Source of the DNA: an uncultured Desulfobulbaceae bacterium
GTDB taxonomy: Bacteria > Desulfobacterota > Desulfobulbia > Desulfobulbales > BM004
Direction: 5' to 3'
Length of the DNA: 64,000 bases
NCBI GenBank assembly: GCA_947259115.1
Contig: CAMYKS010000014.1
Coordinates: 57,280 to 121,279, forward strand
In this document: piece by piece, positions 17,773 through 25,341 of the stretch
How positions within the stretch are numbered: the first letter of the stretch is position 1
Layout: each line of letters begins with the position of its first letter
Made by a program: the position numbers and the translations under genes
Notes under the pieces: model-generated
The model's input: the letters and a program-made list of their open reading frames with translations, nothing else
Told to the model about the DNA's origin: nothing
Databases searched by the model: none

Positions 17773-19356
17773 TTATTTTGTTTCTTTTTTCAAAAAAAGG
17801 AGGGCTTCTTCAATCGTTAAAGGTATTTTATTACGATCTACAGGGTCATTTAGCAGGTGTTGAAACATTCTTGTCAGAATAGGTGGTTCCAGCCTTGATT
17901 TTTTTAACAGATTTTCATCTGTTAATATTTCTCGCGCCGTACCATCCGCCGCTATCTTGCCCTCATCAAGAACGATAATTCTATCGGCAATCTGGGCCGC
18001 AAAGTTCATGTCGTGAGTAACTATGATAAAGGTATAGCCGTGATGGTTATTTAAATGTTGAAGATGATGTATGAGTTGGCTGGTAGACGCCGGATCAAGA
18101 TTTGCAGAAGGTTCATCGAGCAGTAGCAGGGGAGGTTTCATGGCAATCAGGCCGGCCAGCCCGACACGCTTCATTTGCCCGTAACTGAGGCGATGGATAG
18201 GGCGGTCGGCTAAATCCGACACCTCCATTAATTCCATGGCGGTATCAGCGAGCTGTCTGACGGAATCTGCCGGCAGGTTCAAATTGGTAGGGCCATAACT
18301 GACGTCCTCTCTTACATGGGTACAGAAAAGCTGGTCGTTTGGATCCTGGCAAAGTAAGCCGATATACCGGAATATCTGTTTTCGTATCTGCCGCTCAAGG
18401 CGTTCCCCCTCCAAATAAATTTCTCCCCCGGCAGGGGTTAATAGACCGCTAAGCAGTTTAAGCAGAGTTGTTTTGCCGGCACCGTTAGGCCCGCATAAAA
18501 CAACAACTTCTTTTTTATGAACAGTAAACGATACTTCATGCAGCGTAACGACATCACCATATGCGTGGGTAAGGCTTGAACAGCGGACAACAGGAGCATC
18601 AGGGTCTTTATATTCCGGGGTTACGTCACACTGGTTCGGGCAATGATCTATGCTGCTATCTTTTTTAACTGTTTTATCAATGTTGTTGTTTGAGTAAGCT
18701 CCCCGGCTGATCATCGCTTCCTGTATTCGAGTGGCTCTGTCATAAGCTCTCAGTGTTACCTGCGCGAGGATTTTTGCTGTGCTCTGCAGCGCTATACCAT
18801 AACTTTTGAAACCGCCCCGTGTCAGTGCAGAGTTCTTCATTTTAGTAAATTCCTTCATGATCAGCGACATGTAGCGATAGCCCATGGCAATGGTTTCCAG
18901 GAGAACCTCCGGCACACGAAACCATTTGAGCGCTTTTAAAAGACTGCTGAAAGGTGTTGTCAGAAAAACAGCTGCCATCCATGACATGTCACAGGCCACC
19001 CGGGCAGCAGCAGCAAGTCCGAGGTGAAACCCTTCCCGGTAAAAGGTGACAGGGCCCATGGAAAAAAAAGGTGTGGTCCCGAAACCGGCTGTGAATCCGC
19101 CAACCACAATTAAGGTTGACCATGCAGGTATAATAAAGAAAAGGAGGAAAAGGCGTGATGGAATGCGTGACCAGACGGCAAGTGATGTCCCTGCAAAAAA
19201 AAGAGAGAGAGAGAGCCACAACTGGGCAAAATAGATATTAAGGGCTATGGCTGTAACCAAAAGGATCAGTTTGATCCGGGCATCCAGACAATGAAGCCCT
19301 TTTGAGGCGCTACACTCATGGTAAGCCTGTATATGTGTGTCGATGTTGATATGCAA
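17773..19356 (-). CDS. Fused ECF cobalt transporter: CbiQ permease plus CbiO ATPase
   Basis: 527 residues that join two proteins normally encoded separately. Residues about 1-230 are the CbiQ-like transmembrane (T) component, with several hydrophobic helices and the cytoplasmic RxxEAMISRG motif. Residues about 255-500 are a CbiO-like ABC ATPase: Walker A GPNGAGKTT, Q-loop CQDPNDQLF, signature LSYGQMKRVGL, Walker B LLLLDEP, and a His switch. A TTG start with GAGAGG upstream fits best. It follows the CbiM gene by 49 bases. Together they would form an inner-membrane cobalt (or nickel) uptake system supplying corrinoid enzymes; cobalt is favoured by context. Confidence 0.9.
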   Translation of the reverse strand: MHINIDTHIQAYHECSASKGLHCLDARIKLILLVTAIALNIYFAQLWLSLSLFFAGTSLAVWSRIPSRLFLLFFIIPAWSTLIVVGGFTAGFGTTPFFSMGPVTFYREGFHLGLAAAARVACDMSWMAAVFLTTPFSSLLKALKWFRVPEVLLETIAMGYRYMSLIMKEFTKMKNSALTRGGFKSYGIALQSTAKILAQVTLRAYDRATRIQEAMISRGAYSNNNIDKTVKKDSSIDHCPNQCDVTPEYKDPDAPVVRCSSLTHAYGDVVTLHEVSFTVHKKEVVVLCGPNGAGKTTLLKLLSGLLTPAGGEIYLEGERLERQIRKQIFRYIGLLCQDPNDQLFCTHVREDVSYGPTNLNLPADSVRQLADTAMELMEVSDLADRPIHRLSYGQMKRVGLAGLIAMKPPLLLLDEPSANLDPASTSQLIHHLQHLNNHHGYTFIIVTHDMNFAAQIADRIIVLDEGKIAADGTAREILTDENLLKKSRLEPPILTRMFQHLLNDPVDRNKIPLTIEEALLFLKKETK

Positions 19357-19405
19357 TACAAATACCTCTCAATATCTTTGAAAGATCGACTTTAATCTGA
19401 GAATT

Positions 19406-20452
19406 TCAGGCATCGTTTGGTAGATGCCTTCCCAGGTTTTTTTTCTTACTGATGAGGTGCCACCACCGGCCTATAACGAAACCGCAAACACCGCCGGCTA
19501 TAAGCAGAATCGCATTCCATAAATCTCCCATAGACTCAGTGTCTATAAGAGGGTCTTTTGGTTTCAGACCGGCATCTTCAGCCATCTTTTCATTGACAGC
19601 CTCGTCCATGCCGGAAAAAGAATTCGTTGTTGACGGTTCCTGCATTTGTGACTTTTCCATTTTAGCGGGTACTGCTTTTTCATTTGCCGCAAAAGCATAA
19701 TCACCTGGCATTATAACCAGAGTAGCTGCTAAAAATAATGGCCACAGGGCAATACCACCGGATTTCCCAGATCGTTCAGAAACATCTTTTACCAGTCCAA
19801 GGTCAACAAGAACCTCGGGTCTCTGTCTGTAAATATATTGTAATGCAAGTCCCGTAATTACCATTTCACCAATGGCAATGGGTAATTGGGTTGGTAGATA
19901 GGCGGCATAAATTACCGTCAAGTAACCGCCAAATGGATATTGAGGGGTCGGGGCATTGGCCAGTTCACGTGCCAGAATAAGACCGGAACTCATGTAAACA
20001 GACACCTCGCCAATCAGGCCGCCGGCAAATCCGGCAGCCCAGAGAGGAAAACCTATTTTTCTTGCTAAATAAAAAGCCAACCAGCCAGAAAGGCATCCAA
20101 AAAGACCAAGTGCTACAACATTTGCGCCCCAGGTTCCAAAACCGCCATGGGCGAAAAATGCAGCCTGTAATAAAAGACTGCCGCCGGTCAGAGCAATTCC
20201 AATAGCAGGCCCAAAAAGAATAGCAATAAAAGGAGTGCCGCAGGGGTGGGAGGTTGTCCCGGTAAAAGCGGGAAGGGGCAGTAGGGAGATGAAAAAAATC
20301 AAGGCGCCCGCCATGCCGAGAAGGGGCCGTTTCTCTGGAAACAACGCCACGAATTTTTTCATTTTCGCAGTGCCGTAACCTACCAGAGTTATTCCGGCAG
20401 CAGTGTAAATGACCGCAGGTGTTCCGGTTATTATACCTTCTGTGATATGCAT
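19406..20452 (-). CDS. cbiM: CbiM-type cobalt/nickel ECF substrate-binding component with CbiN-like C-terminal extension
   Basis: 348 residues. The N-terminus MHITEG carries the His2 that coordinates metal in CbiM/NikM. Residues about 1-210 form the multi-helix S component, including the conserved SHPCGTPF segment. The C-terminal part has two more hydrophobic segments flanking a polar linker (PLIDTESMGDLWN), like a fused CbiN/NikN. It pairs with the CbiQO fusion downstream. No cobalamin riboswitch was recognised in the 119 bases upstream. Cobalt rather than nickel is inferred from the corrinoid context. Confidence 0.88.
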   Translation of the reverse strand: MHITEGIITGTPAVIYTAAGITLVGYGTAKMKKFVALFPEKRPLLGMAGALIFFISLLPLPAFTGTTSHPCGTPFIAILFGPAIGIALTGGSLLLQAAFFAHGGFGTWGANVVALGLFGCLSGWLAFYLARKIGFPLWAAGFAGGLIGEVSVYMSSGLILARELANAPTPQYPFGGYLTVIYAAYLPTQLPIAIGEMVITGLALQYIYRQRPEVLVDLGLVKDVSERSGKSGGIALWPLFLAATLVIMPGDYAFAANEKAVPAKMEKSQMQEPSTTNSFSGMDEAVNEKMAEDAGLKPKDPLIDTESMGDLWNAILLIAGGVCGFVIGRWWHLISKKKNLGRHLPNDA

Positions 20453-20571
20453 GGCTTGCCTGGTATTGTAAATATTACTATTTATTTATAACCCCAATAA
20501 TATCCCCCTATTAAGATATTGTTATAAACTTCCGGCGCCAGTTTTTCAGTTTGTAATAATTCAGCCAATGG

Positions 20572-20820
20572 TTATCCCTGTAAAAGTCCGATAATTCTTT
20601 CTGTTTTATATACTTTGCCCTGGGCCACAACGATTCCTTCAATTGCAAGGGCAGGGCTCAGCAACAGGCCGTACTTTTCCCTCATTTCATCGGAAAGCGT
20701 CCATTTTTTCACAACCTCAGCCTCAATGCCAAGCTTCGCAACTGCATTCCGGGCATTTTCAAGGAGTTCGGTGCATTTTTTACAGGGGGGTTCAAGACCG
20801 ATAACTTCAATTTTCATCAT
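20572..20820 (-). CDS. Small thioredoxin-fold protein (CKKC)
   Basis: 82 residues of the redox-active disulfide protein 2 / thioredoxin_3 type: MKIEVIG, then the redox motif PPCKKC near residues 12-17, and the cis-Pro region SPALAIEG near residue 56. It is cytoplasmic. The ATG overlaps the stop of the upstream CobW-type GTPase (ATGA), so the two are translationally coupled. It is one of five small thioredoxin-like proteins in the C1 locus. Candidate roles are reducing metal-binding cysteines or a corrinoid/zinc site in a partner; this is inference. Confidence 0.85.
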   Translation of the reverse strand: MMKIEVIGLEPPCKKCTELLENARNAVAKLGIEAEVVKKWTLSDEMREKYGLLLSPALAIEGIVVAQGKVYKTERIIGLLQG

Positions 20821-21992
20821 GATGGTTCACCCTCCCTTTTACCTTCAGAGTCCACGCTCTCCCGAACCATGTGAGGCGGATTGGGATATGCGGGGCTGAA
20901 ACATTGGAGATCATCTATTTCCGCTTTTACGCCAAATCTCTCTGCAACCGCAGCCAGGTCTTCCCTGACTATTTTTTCCAGTTTGTCCGGATCAAGCTGC
21001 ACCCGGGCATTGAGAATAAGGGAGCCCTTGGAGAGTGTTGCCATGGGCTCACCGCTTACCATTGGCTCCGAAGTCAGGTTCGTCAGGTTGACCCAGAATG
21101 ATTTCCCGCCACTGGTGAAAACTGATTTCAGATGTCCTATTTCTCCTTTTTCCTGTTTAAAGGATTCCCGGAGCTCGATAAACAGGTCATTGACAAATTT
21201 ATCGGCGGTAAATAACCGGTCAGAAGAAATCTTGATTGCAGCGTTTAGCCAGCCAAGGACTGCTTCGGCTCTGGCATATCTGTCATAGTCTATTTGACTC
21301 AAGACGGTATTTGCACCTGGACGGCCTGAAAGCAGAATGTCCAGCCATTTTTCGACCCCGGCTCCATCCCTGGCGGAAATTGTCAGGATATCCTTTTGCG
21401 GATATTTTTCGGTTAAAGCAGAAACCAACCTTTTTATTTCCGCTTCTGCCAAAAGATCAATTTTGTTCAGCACCAGAATATCCGCCTCCTCCAGCTGTTT
21501 TCCGAACAAATAGGCTACTTCTTCCGGGAAATTGCTCTCGGTTTCAGCCAGCAGCAACTCGCGAACCCTGTCCGGATCAACCATGGTGGAAAATGGCGCA
21601 AAGCGGAAGGCTTCATGGTAATGAATCTTTATCGGGTTTGCCACTGCTGCCACAAAGTCGGTGCAACTGCCAACCGGCTCTCCCAGTAATATATCCGGTT
21701 TGTGGACCAGAATTTTTTCAATATTGTCGATCAACTCTTCGAACTTGCAGCAAAAACATCCTGCCACGACTTCCTCGATCGGCACTCCCAGTCCTTCGAG
21801 CATTTCCCTGACAATAACAGTATCTGCCAGATTATCACTCTGGTCATTGGTAACAATGCCGACCCGCTTGCCTAGACTGAGCAAGCGTTTGGCTATTCCA
21901 GCCAAGGCCGTTGTCTTGCCGGAACCAAGAAAACCGCCGACAAAAATTAATTTTACCGGGCTGTCAACTTTTATATTCCTGCTTTTTTCCAT
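20817..21992 (-). CDS. CobW/G3E family GTPase with C-terminal extension
   Basis: 391 residues: P-loop GGFLGSGKTT (about 19-28), VTNDQSDN, metal motif AGCFCC (about 77-82), GEPVGSC, and the specificity motif LNKIDLL near residue 185. It is followed by a ~180-residue C-terminal part unlike classical CobW_C. The start has GAGG about eight bases upstream. It is coupled to the thioredoxin-like genes on both sides. The family comprises metal or corrinoid chaperones. In this locus it may mature a methyltransferase or Hdr component; the client is not shown. Confidence 0.88.
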   Translation of the reverse strand: MEKSRNIKVDSPVKLIFVGGFLGSGKTTALAGIAKRLLSLGKRVGIVTNDQSDNLADTVIVREMLEGLGVPIEEVVAGCFCCKFEELIDNIEKILVHKPDILLGEPVGSCTDFVAAVANPIKIHYHEAFRFAPFSTMVDPDRVRELLLAETESNFPEEVAYLFGKQLEEADILVLNKIDLLAEAEIKRLVSALTEKYPQKDILTISARDGAGVEKWLDILLSGRPGANTVLSQIDYDRYARAEAVLGWLNAAIKISSDRLFTADKFVNDLFIELRESFKQEKGEIGHLKSVFTSGGKSFWVNLTNLTSEPMVSGEPMATLSKGSLILNARVQLDPDKLEKIVREDLAAVAERFGVKAEIDDLQCFSPAYPNPPHMVRESVDSEGKREGEPS

Positions 21993-22013
21993 ACTGTAAC
22001 CTCGTCACTTCAA

Positions 22014-22298
22014 TTACTCTTTCAATTGATAACGCCGCCGAATCTCAGCTGTCAATTCTTCCTGCCCCGGGATCAGTGCTTCATAAACCAACTCTCCGTC
22101 AAGGGCTATGGAGGGCAACGATTTTGCCTTGAGTTCAAGGAATCGCCGGTTACCCTCCAAGGTGCGCATATCCCACTCATTTATGTCAATCAGTTCTTTT
22201 GTTTCGTCCGGTAAATCCATTACCGATTTTGCCATGTAGACACAGGCCAGTCATTGCCTGGGATCGGTTACCAGAACATCGACAACGACTTTTTTCAT
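22014..22298 (-). CDS. Putative selenocysteine thioredoxin-like protein (ULAC redox motif; TGA at codon 16)
   Basis: The frame runs from an ATG at 22298 through a TGA at 22251-22253 to a stop at 22014. Reading TGA as Sec gives a 94-residue thioredoxin-fold protein: VVVDVLVTDPRQ-U-LACVYMAKS, with a cis-Pro region LPSIALDGELVYE near residue 62. The paralogue at 31219-31608 has QCAAC at the same place, so Sec replaces the first redox Cys. The start ATG overlaps the stop of the upstream thioredoxin-like gene (ATGA), which only makes sense if translation runs through the TGA. A perfect 6-bp hairpin lies at 22209-22225. Restarting at the ATG at 22235 would remove the redox motif. Confidence 0.82.
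22209..22253 (-). promoter_or_regulatory. Candidate bacterial SECIS at the thioredoxin-like TGA
   Basis: Twenty-five bases after the TGA there is a perfect six-base stem (CGGTAA / TTACCG) with a five-base loop containing GG. Loop position (about 31 bases past the TGA) is within the range I know for bacterial SECIS elements. Confidence 0.6.
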
Positions 22299-22642
22299 TG
22301 TAGTTTCGCCGTGTCTGTGTTGCCGGCAAGCACTTCTGCTATAGCCTCTTCCAGCATATACCTGGGTGGGATGGCATCGAAAAAAAGTTCCCCGTTGATA
22401 AAGAGGGATGGAATCGGGGCGATCCGCATTTTTTTGTAGACCCCGTCTTCACCGAATAATGATACTGAAAGCTCCAGAAACCGCTTTTTGCCTTCTCCCT
22501 TTAAAAAATCCACCCTGCGGTATTCCACGTGCTCGGCATAATCAGGCAGGATATCGCGGACCGCTTCATCCATATAGTAACAAAGCAGACAGTAATCAGC
22601 CTTATACATCACCTCGATAATCATTTTTTTATTGCATGCCAT
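22295..22642 (-). CDS. Small thioredoxin-like protein (CLLC)
   Basis: About 115 residues from the ATG encoding MACNKK; an ATG four codons earlier is possible. Redox motif YCLLCYYMDE near the N-terminus, VDFLKGEGKKRFLELS, and a cis-Pro segment APIPSLFINGELFFD near residue 80. It is probably a glutaredoxin/thioredoxin-fold reductant in the cytoplasm. Its stop overlaps the start of the selenocysteine thioredoxin-like gene. MetF is 272 bases upstream across a palindromic element, so it may belong to a separate transcript. Confidence 0.8.
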   Translation of the reverse strand: MACNKKMIIEVMYKADYCLLCYYMDEAVRDILPDYAEHVEYRRVDFLKGEGKKRFLELSVSLFGEDGVYKKMRIAPIPSLFINGELFFDAIPPRYMLEEAIAEVLAGNTDTAKLQ

Positions 22643-22689
22643 ATCATCCCACATATCATCTTGGATTATTTTTATTTCAGTACAGAAAA

Positions 22690-22909
22690 CCTGGTCCTCA
22701 GGGCCAGGTCAGAGACAGTGGGCTCAGCCTTAATCTTGAAGAGGCTAGTGCAGAAGGTACAGAGGCACAAAGTTTTTAAAGCGGACTTGATACTTTTCAT
22801 AAGAATACAAAGAACTCTGTCTTCCCTATGTGCATCGTTTTTTTACTTTGTGCCTTTGCGGCAGCAGCCTCTTCAAGAGGCGAGTCAAAGCCGGGTCCTC
22901 AGGGCCCGG
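22690..22909. repeat. Long imperfect palindrome between metF and the thioredoxin-like genes
   Basis: A 220-bp nested inverted repeat. Outer ends are 22690-22708 and 22891-22909, which share the core GTCCTCAGGGCC and are each self-complementary. Inner arms are 22735-22746 with 22866-22877 (CTTGAAGAGGCT and its complement) and 22764-22773 with 22845-22854. It starts five bases after the metF stop. It could act as a terminator, but its size and nesting suggest a MITE-like insertion. Confidence 0.65.
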
Positions 22910-22914
22910 ATTCT

Positions 22915-23853
22915 TTACTCGTCACTGACCTTCGGTCTTGGAAAAAGCCCTGCACGTTCGACAATCTCCGGCACCTTTTCCTCCCACTCAATCGCCATAA
23001 TGTGGAATCCGCTGACACCTTTCACTTCTTTAAGGCGTTCTATGGTTTCCAGACAAATAGTAATTCCTTCCTCAGCCTGTTTTTCCTTGGGAACCCCTGC
23101 TAACCTATCAATAATCTGGTCAGGGACATCCATGCCCGGCACGTTTTTTTTCATGTAGCGTGCCATGCCCAGGGATTTCATGGGGGTAATCCCGGCCAGG
23201 ATATAAACCTTTTCGTGCAGGCCCCGGTCACAAACCCCGTTCATCCATTCTTCAAACCTGTCCAGATTGTATATGCACTGGGTCTGGATAAACTCAGCAC
23301 CTGCGGCGATTTTCTTGGCCAGGCGTGGAACGCGTATCTTGTAGGGCTCGGCAAAGGGGTTTGCTGCGGCGCCGGCAAACATCCGGGGAGGCCGATTGAT
23401 ATCATCGCCGTTCAGGAATTTGCCGTCGTCCCGCATATGTCTGACTGTCTGCAGCAGCTGCATGGAATCAAGGTCAAAGACATTCTGGCCCTCCTTGCAA
23501 TCTCCGAAAATCTGGTGGTCACCGGAAAGACAGAGGATATTGTTTATATCAAAAGAGGCAGCCCCGAGGATGTCACTCTGCAGGGCGATCCTGTTCCTGT
23601 CGCGGGTGACCATCTGCAGCACAGGATCAACTCCCGTAAGCTTCAGGTGAATGCAGGCCGCCAGGCTGCTGAGACGAGTCACCGACGTCTGGTTGTCAGT
23701 CACATTTACAGCATCCACATGGTCTTTGAGCAATTCACCTTTTTTTATGATCACTTCCGGGTCGCTGCCGCGCGGGGGACCACACTCGGAAGTTATTGCC
23801 AGATGCCCGGCTGCCAATATACGTTCCAGTTTACTCTCCGTCTTGACGCTCAC
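22915..23853 (-). CDS. metF: Methylenetetrahydrofolate reductase, catalytic subunit MetF
   Basis: 312 residues of the MetF TIM-barrel flavoprotein family (TSECGPPRGSDP, NVTDNQT, LCLSGDH, FIQTQCIYN). It interconverts methylene- and methyl-tetrahydrofolate in the cytoplasm. A GTG start overlaps the metV stop (GTGA). With MetV, HdrABC and MvhD it matches the MetVF-HdrABC-MvhD arrangement known from acetogens such as Moorella, where electron flow to or from methyl-H4F passes through Hdr. Here it could oxidise methyl groups from the methyltransferases or reduce CO2-derived C1 units. Confidence 0.93.
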   Translation of the reverse strand: MSVKTESKLERILAAGHLAITSECGPPRGSDPEVIIKKGELLKDHVDAVNVTDNQTSVTRLSSLAACIHLKLTGVDPVLQMVTRDRNRIALQSDILGAASFDINNILCLSGDHQIFGDCKEGQNVFDLDSMQLLQTVRHMRDDGKFLNGDDINRPPRMFAGAAANPFAEPYKIRVPRLAKKIAAGAEFIQTQCIYNLDRFEEWMNGVCDRGLHEKVYILAGITPMKSLGMARYMKKNVPGMDVPDQIIDRLAGVPKEKQAEEGITICLETIERLKEVKGVSGFHIMAIEWEEKVPEIVERAGLFPRPKVSDE

Positions 23854-24518
23854 GGTAGATACCCCTCAACTTTAAAGTTTCTTGGTCCGCCGGCCCGATC
23901 TTTTGACCAGTCTTTCAACGGAAAGAGGTCTTCGTAATCATCCAGCTTACCAAGGGCTTCCAGGCGGTTGACGATAAGGCACCAGGCACAGTCAAGTTCC
24001 TTGTTTATTTCACATTTGCCTTTATTAACACCGCCGCAAGGGCCATTCAAGAGCCGTTTGGCGCACCTGGAAACAGGACAGATTCCGCCGGTCGTCGCCA
24101 GTACGCAATTGCCGCAGGCCTGACATTTTTCAGTAAAAAAGCCGGGCCGTTCAACAGCCCCTAAAAAAGTAGTGTTTAGGGCAGGGTAGAGCGGTGTAGC
24201 ATGGAACTTTTCCGCCATGAACTGGACACCGACGCCGCAGGCAAGGCTTAAAACAGCATCGGTTCGGGAAATTGCATCCCGGGCAGACTCGAAAAATTCA
24301 TGCTCACATTGCCGTTCGATACCGCCATCCACAAGTTCTATTTCAGCCTCTTCCTGCGTAGCCTGCATCCTCAGCAGGGAGGTAAGAACCTCCGCCTGCT
24401 TGGTGCCGCCCTGGTGACAGACAGCCACACAGGAATTGCATCCCAGAACAAGAACTTTCCGGTGCTTCCTGACCATCTCCCAGATCTCTGCGAGAGGCTT
24501 TTGTTGTCCTACTATCAT
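23850..24518 (-). CDS. metV: MetV, zinc/Fe-S partner subunit of methylene-H4F reductase
   Basis: 222 residues of the methylenetetrahydrofolate reductase C-terminal (MetV) family. It is rich in cysteines: LGCNSCVAVC near residue 27, CEHEFFESA near 70, LACGVGVQF near 94, and CQACGNCVLATTGGICP near 135-151 with CAKRLLNGPCGG after it. In Moorella-type enzymes MetV carries Fe-S/zinc and links MetF to the Hdr module. It overlaps metF by four bases. An inverted-repeat element separates it from the mvhD gene upstream. Confidence 0.9.
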   Translation of the reverse strand: MIVGQQKPLAEIWEMVRKHRKVLVLGCNSCVAVCHQGGTKQAEVLTSLLRMQATQEEAEIELVDGGIERQCEHEFFESARDAISRTDAVLSLACGVGVQFMAEKFHATPLYPALNTTFLGAVERPGFFTEKCQACGNCVLATTGGICPVSRCAKRLLNGPCGGVNKGKCEINKELDCAWCLIVNRLEALGKLDDYEDLFPLKDWSKDRAGGPRNFKVEGYLP

Positions 24519-24602
24519 AAGATTTTATTTCCCATTTATTTGTAATCGTTTCAAGTGATTAGGCATTATTTCGTTCTGGCTGTTTTTTTTAAAAAAGATA
24601 GA

Positions 24603-24770
24603 GAACGTCGAACACTATGAACGTCCAACATCTAACGTTTAACATCGAATTTTGAATATAAAATAAAATGACTGAACAAATTGCAAGCTTATCACTGAAA
24701 ACAATTCACTCTAATATTAGCAGTTGTTTTCATTCGATGTTCAACGTTGGACGTTCGGTGTTCAACGTTC
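24603..24770. repeat. Inverted repeat in the mvhD-metV gap
   Basis: Left arm 24603-24650 and right arm 24732-24770 are imperfect reverse complements built from repeated GAACGTC(C)AAC-type words. They enclose about 80 AT-rich bases. Most of the 304-base gap 24519-24822 is this element; I see no gene in it. It is MITE-like and may insulate metVF from hdr. Confidence 0.65.
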
Positions 24771-24822
24771 AATGTCGGAGTCTTCGCTTACCTCGACGTT
24801 CATTTTGTACATTGGTTTGATG

Positions 24823-25341
24823 TTATCTGCCTATATCCTTTTCTTTCATCTTCTGTCCCGCAAGCCAGATAGGCGAGGGACCCAGTTTTTTAATTCTGTC
24901 GGTGAATTCGGTACAGATCTCGGCCCACCGGGGACCCATGGCAGCCGAAAGGTTATACATTTCCAGCCGGGCCGGTTCAATATTGACCTGGGCCAACAGG
25001 GTATGCAAATGTTCTATCCGTTTTCGTGCATTGGTATTTCCCTCCAGGAAATGACATTGACCCTCCAGTCAGCCGGCCACGAAGACACCGTCAATCCCTC
25101 TTTCAAATGCCCTCAACACGTAGGAATGATCAAGCTTCCCTGTGCAGGACAGCCTTATAATCTTGACATTCGGCGAATAGGAAAGCCGCATTACTCCCGC
25201 CAGATCTGCTGCGGCAAAAGCGCAGTAATGGCAGGCAAAAGCCAGAATTTGAGCCTCCCAGGCCGCCGGGATATTATCAGTTGTTAAGGCTTTAACGGTT
25301 TTTTCAGGTTCCGTTTCAGCTGCAGTTGCAGTTTGGGTCAT
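24823..25341 (-). CDS. mvhD: MvhD-type electron-transfer subunit, selenocysteine-containing (TGA at codon 91)
   Basis: Read through the TGA at 25069-25071, the gene gives a ~172-residue MvhD/HdrD-delta family protein: FACHYCAFAAAD, LSCTGKLD, then GIDGVFVAG-U-LEGQCHF and a C-terminal helical region. In cysteine homologues this site is GCLEGQCH, so Sec replaces a conserved [2Fe-2S] Cys. Selenocysteine versions of this subunit are known in methanogens and some deltaproteobacteria. A hairpin at 25037-25051 follows 17 bases after the TGA. The start overlaps the end of hdrA by 26 bases. The subunit normally links HdrA to an electron donor or acceptor. Confidence 0.88.
25037..25071 (-). promoter_or_regulatory. 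Candidate bacterial SECIS at the mvhD TGA
   Basis: A five-base stem (TTTCC / GGAAA) with a five-base loop containing GG starts 17 bases after the TGA. Loop composition resembles that at the thioredoxin-like TGA (UGGAG versus UGGAU). Confidence 0.6.

Noticed and set aside
20453..20571. Cobalamin riboswitch upstream of cbiM
   Set aside because: No B12-box or pseudoknot core could be recognised; the same is true of the 39392-39991 gap before mtrH and cobO.
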